From NCBI GenBank assembly GCA_963556695.1, contig CAUWAG010000018.1, forward strand, positions 4,650,001-4,714,000: a stretch of 64,000 nucleotides of DNA, given 5' to 3'. The position numbers were made by a program, and so were the translations under genes. The stretch's first letter is position 1. Every line of letters begins with the position of its first letter. A model generated the notes under the pieces. That model ran no database searches. It saw only the letters and a program-made list of their open reading frames with translations, and was not told the DNA's origin. Shown one piece after another: positions 12,035 through 23,934 of the stretch. This DNA comes from Anthostomella pinea. Lineage: Eukaryota > Ascomycota > Sordariomycetes > Xylariales > Xylariaceae.

Positions 12035-14388
12035 TTGCTGCGCGGGGGTATCGGCTGTATGTCAAGTTTTGGACTGTGCAGGTGCATTTGCGCTTCACAG
12101 GCGGAAAGGCAGGATTGGGGGTTAGTCGTGCGCGGTGGAAAGTGAATGTGCCTGGCAGATCATTCGTTGGTAGAGCAGACTCAGAACCAAAGTAGCAGGA
12201 CGCGAGATAATCCGCCACGGGTACTCACTATTCTACCTATCTCGTAGAAGCATCGTCATTACGTGATCGCCCTTTACCTCCATTGAGTTATCCTGTGATG
12301 ATAGAGCATTCCCAATCGACATCACAACGCCCCCCTTTAAGGCTGTCACGACCCCTTTTCCCCATTCCCCCACCTGCCTTCCTCCCCTCTCACGATCTCC
12401 CACTCACCACAAATACCTATCGCACCTGCATTCCCATCACAAACCCATGGCAAAACCACGGGCGGGCTCACCTCGGCTCAGACGGGGAGGGACCAGGCAA
12501 ACGCACCTTATGAACCAAAATAGAGCGCATTTCCCCCAACCAGCTGGTTAAGGATTTAGTCACAGACTTGTCCTAGTGGGAACGCACGGCGCGCGAGAGG
12601 CGGCCGGTGCATGAAGTTCCAAACTTGAAGCCTGTTACTCAATTCGAGGCGGGTCCCGGAGTTACATCAATGATGGCTCGCAGGTTGAAGAGAGAGCGAT
12701 TGTTCCATACGGACTGTCGGAGAAACGCTTTCTTTGTGCTCCTTTTAGCCGTGGTGTGTCATATCTGTTGAATGATGTCGGGTGTTTGGTGCGTCGGTGT
12801 TTTGGACGGGAGTTTTGTTCTACGGTGTTTCCCGTCGTTGGGTTTTGGGATCGATCAGTTCTTCCGAGGATCAGGCCTGCGGCAAGTGAAGGTGCATGTG
12901 AGAGTAGACGTCAGTACGCCAGCCAGTCTGCGTTCAGGGATGATTGCGAGCCAAGAACTCCACGGCAAGTGAATAAACAGCTGCGTACGTTGTATCGTGA
13001 ACCGTCTGTCTGTCTGTCAAAAACAAGCTGGGGATGTGACGGTCATGACGAGTATGACCCCACGGAGATCGTGTCCGCATGGAAGAACTGCTACGACCAA
13101 ACATACCCCCGGATTATAAGAAAAGGGGTTATCGACACTACCCCCTGCCTGCCGGCGACGCCTCGACGCCAGCGACATGCATACCCGTTTTGGTATCACG
13201 CCCAGGCACCCTGGCACAAACGGTGGTTCCAGTAATCCCTGTGGTGCAACCGATCTTCTAGCGGCAGACCCTGAGATCCCTACTGCGGCTCCACTTTGTC
13301 GTTCTCGCTACCGACATCTATCGTTGTACGCCATGCGGTACCGCCGATGTTTTATTCGGCACTCAAGAGAGCCTCCCAGAATGATAAAAGCTTGGTCCGG
13401 TTGTTTTGGACTTCTGGGTATCCCATCTGACGCCACTCGTCCACCGTGATGCTGCCTTGTGCAGTCCCCATCAAATTCCTGAGATGGATCAGGCCTATTG
13501 ATAATGTTGTAGAATCCCTCGTTGCTCGGCACCGAAGTGTCAAGTCCCTGAACTCCAAGGACTGCTCCTCTCACGATGAGAATCTCCATCTGACATCGTT
13601 CATATGACGATTGATTCCAGACCTCACACTTGCCAATACTAATAGCATGCATTGGGTGCCCGCCCTGACGATCTGAGTGGACTGCTTCGAGATGATACAT
13701 GAATCAAGCCTTGCTGCCTTGTCCAGGAATGGAACATTATCCCAACACGGTGGGCTCGGTGGAGTCTGATGGAATGAGGGTTGACGTGCCCCATACCGGT
13801 AGTATTAAAAGAGGAGCAGATCGCTGATGGCATCCCTGTTTGCTGCATATCGCCATTGTTATCCCGGTACCCCTGCGCTTCGAGAAATGTTCTTCGACGC
13901 CGATGGATTGTAATACCGCATTTAGACGTGTGTGTATGATGACTTCTATCGCATAGTCCAGTCTCAATGTTGCTCCATACAAGAGTCCTGAGGCGTCTGA
14001 GCACTGGAAGAATACTGGATGTCGGCCAAGGGGACATATAACATATTCATACCCACGTCTAAACAACTCACCTGCTCTACCGATACCGAGGCTGTGAGTG
14101 GGCTGTGTGGGTCTTCTCACGACTCATCAAAACGTACATCTATACCAGTCTCAGGAGGTCATCTCTCCGGTATCCACACGACAAATCGCAAGCTGAATGG
14201 ATTGTTCTTCATATGAACCTGGTCTGCCTGTTTCTTCCCCGAAACCCCAAAGAGCGCCAGGCTCTGGCTGGGGCATCAACATCAACCGCGTCTACAGGTC
14301 GGTTCAACACCGCAAGCGAGCAATGGTTGCAGCAAGTCTCGACTTGGCGACAGTCCTCGAATGATATCGACATCGACTATTCGCGGAT
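12035..14388. other. No supported gene
   Basis: Several open frames occur on both strands. A minus-strand frame at 13737-14120 has a fairly protein-like composition, but no domain, signal peptide or coherent exon chain could be built. Around 12320-12420 the plus strand is C-rich. Nothing else could be identified. Confidence 0.35.
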
Positions 14389-16069
14389 ATGGGTAATAAC
14401 CCGTGGGGTATCCCCGACGATGAATTCGCCGCCCTCGACCATGGAAATCGATATGGTACGGTGATAGGGGCCGCGGCCCTGTGTATGGCTCTCTCGACAT
14501 TGATGGTGGCGGCTCGACTATACACGAGGCATTACCTCACAAATCAACTGGGCTTGGACGATTACCTCTCAGCGGCAGGCCTAGTGAGTCTACTCAGCCA
14601 GACGCTTCCGGCTGGCACTCTTCGCGTATCTCAGGAAGCAGTATTGACGATTCCCTCCAGGCCGGTATGCTCACTACAGGCATTATTTCATGTGTTCAAA
14701 CAAAGTATGGGCTCGGTGCCCACCATTGGGACTTGACCAGCCTTTCGGAGGAAACAATGTTTTTCAAGGTATGACGTCTTGCCCTTGCGACAGATCTATA
14801 ATTGAGTTCTGACTTGCTGGTGAAGTTGTTCTACGTCATGTCGATAATATACAACGCGACCTTGCTATGCATCAAACTCAGCCTCTTCTTTCAGTACTAC
14901 CGGTTGATAAGGGACATCCCTCGCTACTCCTTTATCTACATTGTCATGTGAGTAACTTGCCGAGCTATCTTCGTTTCGTCAGGCGTGTCTGGGGAATTTG
15001 GTTTTCTTCTTGCAGGATGCTTCCTCTTGCAACAATACTCCAACTTCACAGGAATCACGTACCCCTCAGGAGTCCTTACTGACTTCGGATGACGCAGCAT
15101 GGGCATAATAACTAGCTGGACAATCGCCCAAATTCTCGTTCTCTCTCTCATCTGCATCCCAGTCCAGGGGTACTGGGACCCGACGATATCAGCGAAATGC
15201 CTCGACCCCGATTCAGTCGTATGGGTAAACTCGATAGGCAACATCGTCACCGACATCATCGTGCTGTTGCTTCCGATGCCCGTCGCATGGCGTCTGAACC
15301 TCAAGAAGGGACAGAAGTGGGGCGTGATTGGGATATTCGGTCTTGGATTCCTGTGAGTGTATGCCCGCGTCGCCTCCCTCGATGCTGTACTGATGCGCTG
15401 GCGCCAAACAGGACGTGTGTGGTATCCATCTTCCGACTGGTCTTCTTCACCATGATGACCGCAGACTACACGCGAGATTTCGTTCCCTTCCTCGCATGGA
15501 GCCAGGCGGAGATGGCCTCGGGCCTCATCTGCTCGGCCCTCATCACGCTTCGCCCGCTGGTGGGTATCGTGTTCCCGGCTTTCCGAACGATAAAGAAGAT
15601 CACGAATGGCCTTAAGTTCTACAAGATCGGTGGTGGGGAGTCGGGCCTGGGCTCGCGGAGGAAGAGCGCGAACCTTGACGCGAAGCTGACGAGGCGCCCG
15701 AGCCGCGATCCGTTCGGCGGGAGCGAGACGGAGCTGACACGGCGCGACGAACTGGACACCTATCGATCCTGCAAGCGGAAGGTGAACTTTCGCGACTCCG
15801 CGCTCGATAAGCGAAGGTCAGTGCAGAGCATGAAGGTGGCGAGGACGGCCCAGAAGCACGAAAGGAACGTGACCGCCCACAGGCACGACAAGTTCCTTGG
15901 TTTGGAATCAGGGGTGCGGACAATCATCAGTTCGGGCGACAACGACAGTATGATTTCGGTGTCGTCGCCGACGATCGATGGCATCATGGTGAAGCAGGTG
16001 TGGACTGTAGGCGACAAAGAAACGCGCGGTGATGAAGATGATATACCACAGGTCCCGCGTAGTCCATAG
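14389..16069 (+). CDS. Pth11-like seven-helix integral membrane protein (fungal rhodopsin-like domain)
   Basis: Member of the large Pezizomycotina family of Pth11-like membrane proteins, some of which act as surface or host sensing receptors; most have no known ligand. Exons 14389-14583, 14661-14768, 14826-14947, 15098-15352 and 15412-16069 give 445 aa, with donors GTGAGT, GTATGA, GTGAGT and GTGAGT. Family marks include RLYTRHYLTNQLGLDDYL after helix 1-2, KYGLGAHHWDL in the loop after helix 3, QILVLSLICIPVQGYWD, helix 6-7 text around RLVFFTMMTADYTRDF, and WSQAEMASGLICSALITLRP before the tail. The ~150-residue C-terminal tail is basic and Ser-rich and presumably cytoplasmic. The family's usual extracellular CFEM domain is absent. 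The 150-nt third intron is the least certain. The gene converges on the Zn2Cys6 gene with about 220 bp between stops. Confidence 0.85.
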
Positions 16070-16293
16070 GCACATACTTGGAATTAGACACAATAGATGA
16101 TTGGGACCATTCCCCTTTGTATGATCACATTCCGATACTCTACGCTGCACGTTGACCTAAGAGTTAAATATGAAGAAACAGTATTACCAGAGACGGGATA
16201 ATACACACTGCCCCAATTCGCAATTCGATCCGATGACACTGCATTACTCGCAGCTCCGGATACCGACATCACGCTTTCTTACTACCACCGTCA

Positions 16294-18477
16294 TCACCAA
16301 AACATCTGTCCCATATCAGAATACCCCGGCTGGGGAACGAACAAGTTCCAATCCGCCCAGATCAAGTCCTCCGAACTCTGCGGCATGAACCCGTCCAAGC
16401 CAGCCGCAACACCACCACCGCTCGTCTCCTGCAGCATCATCTCCGGCGCCGGCGGCAGCCGATCGCGCACCGCCTCCTCCACGGGGTGCACCTCCCTCTC
16501 CACGACGCCGTTCGCAGCCACAGTAAGCACATTCGTGCGCAAGCGCACCCGCAGCACCGTGTCCCACACGATGGAGGCGCCGAGACGGTTCGTGATCAGC
16601 AGCTCGTTCAGCGACGACGAGTTCGCCGTCGTCGTAGTGGTGGTGGTCTCGTGCAGACGCGCCTTGCTGAGCAGCTTCTCTACTAAGATGGCGGCACGTG
16701 CGATGTCGCGGCGTTGCGGCAGCTGCTGGAAGATCTCGTGCACATCGACCATGCCCTGGTACGCGAGCGCCTTGTGCGTCTGGCTGATGGGCTGGCTGAG
16801 GACGTAGGTGCGGAATAGGAAGAGCGCGGCGAAAAAGAGGTTCGTGAAGTAGTGCTTCGGGGCGAAGGGGAGTATGGTGTTGGTGGTGGTGTTGTCCCCG
16901 TGGGTATCGGCGGTGGCTGGGGCTGGGGCTGGGGCGAGGCAGACGGCCTTGATGCCCTCGATCAGGTTTGATGCGGCCTCTAGTCCGCGCAGGAGCAGAG
17001 TCTGCAGGTCGATGATGTGACTGGCCTCCCTCGTACACCCCTTTTGTAGATACGGCACCAGGGCGGTGCTGTGGAGATTCAGCTTCGCGAGTTGGAATAC
17101 GATGTCTACTTCTCGCGGCCAGTCGGCGGCGTACGTCTGCTTGACGATGTCGAGCGATCCGTTGTGCGACTGCGTGAGCAGGAAGTGGGTCGATGGCTCG
17201 TCGATGCCCTCGAGCGCTACGCTGTAGTGGCACATGTTCTCGTAGATGGCTATACTGGCCAGTTGTTCGGGTTTCAGATGGCCGTCCAGGCCGTTGACGG
17301 CTTTCCGCGTGTTCTTCAGATGATAACAAGACGATAACGGTGGCACGAAGCCGAGCCACACGGACTCTCTATGTGGCGGTTAGTATGAAGTCACTGTCTT
17401 CCCCTGGGATGGCGTCACAAACTGGGTACTGATGCTAAAACATGCGAGCCACGTCAGACGCTGTGTCTCCAGGCTGACGGACGTGAGTGTTCTAGGCCAC
17501 CCGCCCCAACCTTGCAAGATGTGATCTTGCGGTAGGGGGTTATGAATATCTAGTCGTATGCATGCGCTGATTGCTAGGCCGATGTAGTTCCATATTGGAT
17601 TGAGGACCTCCCGTTGCTTCGGGATCGGCCATAGGCACAGCAGCAAGAGAGCATCTTTCGGCAAACCGAAGTCAGTGGTTGCTCCTATAAAACAGTCTAG
17701 GGTTTGACGGCTGTGGATTTACTCACGTATCTCCTGGATTGAGTGTAGGGCGCAAGTCGTTAGGGGTGCCAGTAAGTCCCGGTGCGGAAAGAACAACTTT
17801 TCGTATAGATGACTGTGGCTCTCATGATGTTGAGACGCAATAAATAGGATTGTCCAGAACAGCAAGGGTGACTCCGACGCGCAAGAGGCCGGAGACTGAA
17901 TGGGCTGTAGAAACGCAGCCCGGATGTAGTAGTGTTGCTCAAAGCTATAGACACGTTAGCGATCATGGTAGCGGAACAGAGGCTCAACTGCCTATACTGT
18001 CTTAGTAGCTCAAGCACTACCTCGGGAGGTATGCCGACAGCCCCTATTGATAAGTCGGTAACGATCTCCCCCTCACTGATCTGGAGGAAGCGTGCATGCT
18101 CCTCCGGGTCACGCGCTGCCGATGGCGGGCGTGGCGAGACACTGGTCCCTTCAGAGGTATATTGCGTGGCTCGCATGTTGTGAAGCTCATTAGTGAGGCT
18201 CGACGTGATTCTGAGCGGGGGTCAATGTCACCATGCAGAAGTTCCGCAGACTCCGGGGTCAGACTCACTGTCTCGTTGGTATCCTCTTGAAGTTCTTGTC
18301 GAACCGACACTCCATGTTCTTGTCCTTGCACCTCCAGCACGGGCCTGGGGCCTTCTTGCGCGCGTCGCATGCCATCTTCGCTTGCCGGCAGGCTATACAT
18401 GATCTGGCTTTCCCAACCATCTCGCTTCGTGATAGGGGATTCGGCTTGGAGAAGGCGTTTTGAGTCAAGAACGTCAT
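16294..18477 (-). CDS. Zn(II)2Cys6 transcription factor with fungal-specific TF domain
   Basis: Nuclear DNA-binding regulator. My exon model on the minus strand is 18477-18269, 18210-17998, 17944-17727, 17684-17423 and 17368-16294, giving 658 aa with consistent phases. The binuclear cluster is at residues 27-57 with cysteines 27, 30, 37, 47, 50 and 57 (spacing 2-6-9-2-6), followed by the basic linker KNFKRIPTR. The middle region matches the fungal-specific domain: FEQHYYIRAAFLQPI, SPLLFWTILFIASQHHE, CLWPIPKQR and TQRLTWLACF. The C-terminal half is helical with Ala/Pro and Thr runs. Intron 3 is only 42 nt, and the last intron uses a GTTTGT donor with a CTAAC branch site, so those junctions are tentative. 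The gene is divergent from the heme-thiolate peroxidase (about 1 kb between starts); control of that gene is possible but only inferred. Targets are unknown. Confidence 0.85.
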
Positions 18478-18843
18478 AGGAGAAGGGCGCCGGTCGCATG
18501 TGGTGCCAGCCCCTTAATCAAATGTCTCTTCGATAGTGACAGTCCTACTCCATCCCAGGACAGAGTTGCATTGAACGGTACACTGCCACATTCGCTCTCT
18601 CGACTGCGCCTCCGCGATGTATACGTCGACCCTTGAGAAGCGAGATTCGCTTTTTCAGCAGAGCGGCGGATCGTATGCATGGCCCTTTTGACCGCCCTTT
18701 GACGTTGCCGGATCCCGCTTGGTCTTCGCCCACCTGCAGCCAGCAAGTCTTCCCCGCCTCTTCCCCGGGATCAGCGTTGTTTTCGGAGCTTACGGCGTTA
18801 ACAGTGGAGCGGTTCTGGCATAGTGCGGAATTCGCAGTTTGGT

Positions 18844-18871
18844 ATTGACCATTGACCATTGACCATTGACC
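18844..18871. repeat. Four tandem copies of the 7-mer ATTGACC
   Basis: Four perfect head-to-tail copies of ATTGACC lie between the divergent Zn2Cys6 and peroxidase genes, about 370 bp upstream of the factor's start codon. They could be a clustered binding site or simple slippage; the sequence does not decide. Confidence 0.9.
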
Positions 18872-18995
18872 GCCCCCCTCCCCGCGAAAGCAACATCGCC
18901 CGCAGAAGAGCCGGAGGAACCTCGTATAGAGCTAGGGGCCTTCCGTCCATAGGGCTGTGCATGGGTAAACTATGGTGGAAAATTGCATAGCCTCA

Positions 18996-19247
18996 GAACT
19001 TTAATTTCCCTGGATCTCCTATTCCCGTCCCGCGGCCCCTGATAGACTTGTGACGGCCATCGCATTGGTTGTCTTTGGAAGAGGCATGCGCCTCCTGAGC
19101 TACGCGGTTACTTCGACCTTGGAACTTTTATTTCCTTAAACCTCTCTTGCTCCCGTCTCGCGACCCCCGACAGACCAGTGAAGGGCATCGCATTAGTAAT
19201 TTTCGGAAAGAGGCATGCGCCTCCTGAGTGACGCGGTTATTTCGACC
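18996..19247. repeat. Direct duplication of about 125 bp in a divergent promoter region
   Basis: Copy 1 (about 18996-19118) and copy 2 (about 19122-19247) lie almost head to tail. Shared blocks in order are GGAACTTT(A/T)ATTTCC, CCCGTC(C/T)CGCG, GCATCGCATT and GAGGCATGCGCCTCCTGAG, then ACGCGGTTA(C/T)TTCGACC. Many differences are C/T or A/G transitions. The conserved GGCATGCGCC core is nearly palindromic and is the best candidate for a duplicated protein-binding site serving the peroxidase or the divergent regulator gene. Confidence 0.8.
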
Positions 19248-19382
19248 ATGCTTGTTGATAGACTCGATCATTGGCCATGGGCCGGGTGGTGGCAGGCAGC
19301 AGCGGGGTTGCGGCAGGAAGAAGAAATGCCTCTGTTTACCCCCGCGGCCGTAATCCGCGAAACGAAGGACTCTGAATATACA

Positions 19383-19388
19383 TATAAA
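19383..19388 (+). promoter_or_regulatory. Putative TATA box of the heme-thiolate peroxidase gene
   Basis: TATAAA within ATACATATAAAGG, 95-100 bp upstream of the ATG at 19483, in an otherwise GC-balanced stretch. Spacing fits a regulated fungal promoter with a short leader. Confidence 0.55.
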
Positions 19389-19482
19389 GGGTCCTGGGTC
19401 ATGACCTGATAGGCGTTCTTGATTTGGAGCTTATTCATCCTTAGCACTTTCTAGTCAGACTCAGATCAAGATCGATATCAAG

Positions 19483-20454
19483 ATGAAGCTCCCCTCCTTT
19501 TTCACCACATTGGCAGTCAGCCCAGCCCTTGCAGCGGCTTATTCCGGCAGCTGGAGTCCGGCAACGGCCGGTGATGGTATGTAGTATCTGAAAAAGAGGA
19601 GAAGTATCGATGACCGAGACGCTGACTCTCGGCAGTGCGAGCTCCTTGCCCGATGCTCAACACTCTGGCCAACCATGGGTATCTCCGACACAGCGGCAAG
19701 GATATCACCTTGAATGAGACCATCACCACCCTGCAGACTGTCTTGAACGTCGACCCGGTCTTTTCGACCTTTCTGTTCGAGAAGGCTCTCACTACAAACC
19801 CCTACCCCAATGCGACGACGTTCTCTCTCGAAGATCTCGGAAACCACAACATCCTGGAGCATGATGCTAGCTTGAGGTATGTTCGGGCCGTTTTGGATAC
19901 CTTGTGTTCCCCGCATTATCATTGAAGCGAACACTAATCCGAGCATCGTGTAGTCGCGCTGACTGGTTCTTCGGTTCGGTTTTGTTGTTCAACGAGACCG
20001 TCTTCGCTGAAACCAAGTCCCACTTAACGGCAGACATCATTTCACTGGAAATGGCTGCTAAGGCCCGGCTTGGTCGCGTGGAAACCTCCAATGCCACGAA
20101 CCCGACCTTCTCCCTGAGTCCGCTCGGTATGGATTTCGACTTCGGTGAGACCGCCGCCTACATCATGGTCCTCGGAGACGGAGCAGCCGGCACGGTTCGC
20201 AAGGACCGGGTCGAGTACTTGTTCGGTAAGAAGAGCCCCCGAACTCATAGTCCTTTCCCGCCCCAATATTGACATGGTGGGTGACAGAGAATGAACGGTT
20301 GCCCTTTGAGCTGGGCTGGGTCAGGCCTAATACGACCATTACCCTGGACGGCCTCATAGCTGTTGCCAATAGACTGTTCGCCGCCCAGGGATTGACTTCC
20401 GAGGAGGCCGCTAAGAGGGTCCGAAGTTCGAGGGATATGCACTTTGGCCATTAG
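19483..20454 (+). CDS. Secreted heme-thiolate peroxidase (chloroperoxidase/unspecific peroxygenase family, short type)
   Basis: Extracellular heme enzyme of the peroxidase_2 family, which uses H2O2 to oxidise, halogenate or oxygenate organic substrates. Exons 19483-19576, 19636-19876, 19954-20225 and 20288-20454 give 257 aa, the usual length of the short group. Residues 1-19 are a signal peptide. The motif APCPMLNTLANHGYL places the proximal heme-thiolate cysteine at Cys36. LEHDASLSR at 105-113 contains the Glu-His-Asp signature of short peroxygenases (106-108). A glutamate near residue 144 (ISLEMAAKAR) is the candidate acid-base catalyst. Later text VEYLF/ENERLPFELGW fits the family's C-terminal half. 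Several N-glycosylation sequons are present (for example near 58, 90 and 125). The gene is divergent from the Zn2Cys6 factor. Family is firm; the substrate is unknown. Confidence 0.93.
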
Positions 20455-21609
20455 GTGACAGCGAGCATGTCTCAGCACTGCACATGGGACTCTCTTGACT
20501 CGGGCTGTGTAAGGCGGTAGTGGATTCGGAGCCAGGGATCGATCGTGCGCGCCTGCCAGTTCTCGGACTCTGTAAGCTGGCATCCTCGGTTTCTCCAGCC
20601 GACTCTAGTTTAGGCCTTGATGGCAATACGACCCTGCTCATAGAGCTTCCATTTCACTTCTTGTGTCCTACCAATAGAATAAGGACAATTGACTTGTAGT
20701 TCCTATTTGAGACCCTGCCTCATTTTGAACGCGCACGAAACCCTATGTAAACCCGGTTCGTGTTTGTGTACGGTAGTATATTGTCTCCAAAGCTAATTAT
20801 TTTCCCGTCTGTACAGTGCTGTGATGCTGGATGCGCTCGGGAAGCTTTATCAAGCGTGCCCAAGGACACCTGATAGATTGTCTCTTATTTGAAGCCTGTC
20901 ATTCCCATCGAGATGCGAACTGCCTGTGGTGTGTTTTGATGCTCCGCGCCTCATAGCTTACAAGCTGTGGTCAACCAGATGTGGGTGTCGAGACACTTTC
21001 GTATTTGGTGTTCCGCCGTACCAGAGAATGAGTCTGACTAATAACACTGTGACCTCTAACATGATGCTTTGATTGTAAACGTGTATACTCTGTCAATATT
21101 CCATCTAATAATCTGGCAATCGATCCAGGCCTGCGAACGAGTAGCTCGGAGATTATCACCTCTGAACAAGATGAAGAATAGCCATAATCGAGCCACTGGT
21201 GCAGCTTCCCCCGTAGTCAGAAGAGCCAAGATCTATGCCTGCACCAAGTAGCATGTAACCCCATTATACATGGGCGATGGAGGTGTATATGCTGCCTCTG
21301 GACCCCAAGATAAATGTACCGAGGCGTACAAGATGTAAGCTGCACTGCTCTACACCAGCGAGTATGAGCGAGGTCCTGTGCGCGTCACTTAATGATCATG
21401 ACGACCCTGAGTGTGAACCGTCCCCTGTGGACGCTCCTGGGTGAACGTGCTGAGATATGGAGTCCAGGTCGACCTGGTGGTCAGTGTCGAGCCGAGATGC
21501 GTTGGCACGACCCGTCTCCAGTCGCATTGACGTGATCGATATCCACATGTCTCCTTAGAGCCTGAATCACATCTTCATCGGTTCTGGTCCCCGTCCCGCT
21601 GCCTTTCTC
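20455..21609. other. Intergenic DNA, no supported gene
   Basis: This is the 3' flank of the peroxidase gene. Open frames are short and without motifs. Nothing could be identified. Confidence 0.45.
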
Positions 21610-22095
21610 TCATACCGGCAGCTCACTCCGTCGACTGTCATTGCCGCTCAACTCCGGCCGCGGGGACGTATAAGTAGGAGACGAATGCTGATGCGCCACC
21701 GCCACCTCGCAGTTAGGCGCCTCTCTGTACGCCATCTCCGTGTTCGGCACCTCATATCTCGACGGCGGGTTGGAGCCGGCCATCTCGGGATACGCGTTCG
21801 GCTGTAGGGACTGGGGGTAGGCGTTCGCAGCGGGCGCCTGGTTCCCGTATGTGTACGTAGGTACGGCGTTGTACTTCTCGACGTTGCCTTCCCTCGCCCT
21901 ACGCCTCCTCTGGTTTCTCCTGTAGACGATGAAAGCTAGGATGCTGAGGCTGATGACCGCCACGCATATGATGACGATGCCCACGATCCAGCCGGTAGTT
22001 ATGGTCTTCGTGGTGTTATTGAACGTGTCTTGCGCATCGTTGAAGCTGGAATCGAAATCCGAGGATGGTGATGATGTTGTGGTGGAGTCTGACAT
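21610..22095 (-). CDS. Single-pass membrane protein with Ser/Thr-rich ectodomain and Pro/Tyr-rich cytoplasmic tail
   Basis: No named family is recognised. From the ATG at 22095 the product is 161 aa; an in-frame ATG at 22125 would add ten residues. About 35 Ser/Thr/Asn/Asp-rich residues precede one hydrophobic segment of ~25 residues (GWIVGIVIICVAVISLSILA then FIVY). It is followed by a strongly basic stop-transfer run (RRNQRRRRAR). The remaining tail is rich in Pro, Tyr, Asn and Ala with repeated AYP and YEVP-type motifs. The architecture resembles fungal single-TM proteins with a short Ser/Thr stalk, such as small stress-sensor-like or signalling adaptor proteins, but no cysteine-rich ectodomain is present. 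There is no intron. A conserved function cannot be assigned. Confidence 0.6.
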   Translation of the reverse strand: MSDSTTTSSPSSDFDSSFNDAQDTFNNTTKTITTGWIVGIVIICVAVISLSILAFIVYRRNQRRRRAREGNVEKYNAVPTYTYGNQAPAANAYPQSLQPNAYPEMAGSNPPSRYEVPNTEMAYREAPNCEVAVAHQHSSPTYTSPRPELSGNDSRRSELPV

Positions 22096-22125
22096 GATGT
22101 AAGGGTGCAACAAGTGTGTCGACAA

Positions 22126-23934
22126 GGTAGGTAGGCGGTAGGGGGATGACGAGGGGGATGGTGAGATTGCCTCACTCGTGGATATCGATCAGGAATCAGG
22201 ATACGTAGATCCTAACTTCAGGTCAGAAGAGGATGAGAATCGCTGTCGGGAATCCAGTCTAGAAGGATATGAAATAGAAATGGTCGGCGCCCGGGTCCGT
22301 CTATTATAATGTCTTGCCACTTGCCGACCTCCAGCAGTGCGAGCTGTGCCTCTCCTGAGTCCTTGCTGCGCCTCGCAACACTGGGAGGGATCTGCAGAGA
22401 TCGACAACATGCGATGCATCTAAATCGGGATCATAGGCCATCAAGTGCCTTTGCCACTCAGCTGCCGTCCATTTACGGTAAATTACCCAATGGGCCCTCT
22501 GCGCCGCTGTGTTGGTGCAACACCGCCTTGGAGCCATGATTGAAGCCGTAGGACCTTCAACGTCATACTTGACTGTGCCTGGTTACCTACCCTGTTCATA
22601 GCCCCCAGTTGTTCGCATTGCCTCCGTGGCCGTGAGGTTAGGTACCGCTGTATTGATCGACAGCTGGCCGACCGGAACTTAACCAACCTAACCTGCATCC
22701 CATTGATGAAGCTCGGGAGCCGCCTCGGGAGCCGCCTCGGGAGCCGTCTCGGGACATTGGCACGGGGGTCCGCCGCCGCAGTTTGAGCACGCCATTCGCT
22801 TTGCGCATACACGTACCACCTACCACCAATATACAAAGCGGCTTGTAAGTTGTGATACCGGCTTGTGACAAGCATGATGCTGCGGCGCGCACCCTCCATC
22901 CAGCAGTTTGAGTAATGTTGCTGCCTTGAGATGCTATCCTATACCTTTCCAGAGTGTGTGCCCGTGCATGACACGCCGCCTCTCAAATGACAACTCTGGA
23001 TTAAAAGTTCAGGCTTAGATACGCAGAATGCCCTCACCTCAGAGCAGAGCAATGCGTCACAATTGCTCGCTGCTCGCTGCATGATCATGAGAGGGCGGCG
23101 AATCTTCTCGACCCTCCACAGACGAGGCAGCGGGCAGCTCACACCAATACACAGAGCCTTATTGGCCTCTCTAGGCTCCAGTGCTCTCGACAGGATCTAG
23201 GTATCCGTAAGCCAGTCTGGTCAGTATGACAAGGGAGCGCGCCAGCGGCCGCGCGCATCCTTCAGTGGGCCGTCGTCCCATGTGGTGAAGTCAGTAGGAC
23301 ACGCGATGACAAGCACAGCGACCCATGGTTCTCGAAAGCTTCACGGTAAGAAACATACTCGACTTTATTTGGCAGCCTGTATTGTGGGCACGTGTGGGTG
23401 GGACAAGCGTCGAAATCGCGATACGGCTTACATGGCTGACACATGGAAGCCGATGCGCCTTTCGCAAGAGGTTGTGATGAACAGAACACTTGGCACGAAC
23501 ACCCTAAGTGCCCCTCAAAGAAGGGATCTTGCTGGTAGTTCTCTTTTATCAGGGAGCAAACGTCAGGAGATGTGTCCATTATTCGCAGAAGATCGTCGCA
23601 AGTCCGCGATCCTCTTGTGGTCCCTGCATATAATTAGACAGATAAGCCGTGGATTGTGGTGGATCGTCAAATCCCACGGTCCGCCAAATCCCATGGCACG
23701 TCACCGAATCCTCGCATATGGTGGTAGTGTGGTGGTGGTGGTACTCTAGGCAGCCTCTGTAGGACAATGATGAGCGGGTATAATTTCATCGATACATACT
23801 CGACCCGTGTTCGAATCTCGTTGCCAAGAAACCCATTTTCTCGCTCGAAGCATCGACGCCGTTTTCCTGCGACCCTATCCAGGAACTCTGCACGTACAAC
23901 ACTTTTTCTATCTCACTCGAACTACCATAACATA
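22126..23934. other. No supported gene; short tandem repeat inside
   Basis: At 22712-22754 a 12-bp unit (CTCGGGAGCCGC) is repeated about 3.6 times. Open frames on both strands (for example minus 22483-22899 and 23262-23579) show no motif and are not called. A tRNA-like GTTCGAATC at 23809-23817 has no cloverleaf around it. Confidence 0.45.

Noticed and set aside
12756..13235. Plus-strand open frame of 159 codons
   Set aside because: No motif, unbiased composition, overlapped by equally long frames on both strands.
13737..14120. Minus-strand frame with protein-like composition
   Set aside because: No domain, and neighbouring frames could not be joined into a coherent spliced gene; left open rather than called.
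23262..23579. Minus-strand cysteine-rich frame of 105 codons
   Set aside because: No signal peptide or splice support; cysteine spacing matches nothing known to me.
23749..23825. Possible tRNA with GGCAGC...GTTGCC ends and a GTTCGAATC loop
   Set aside because: The apparent ends pair, but spacing from the T-loop to the 3' end is wrong and the T-stem does not pair.
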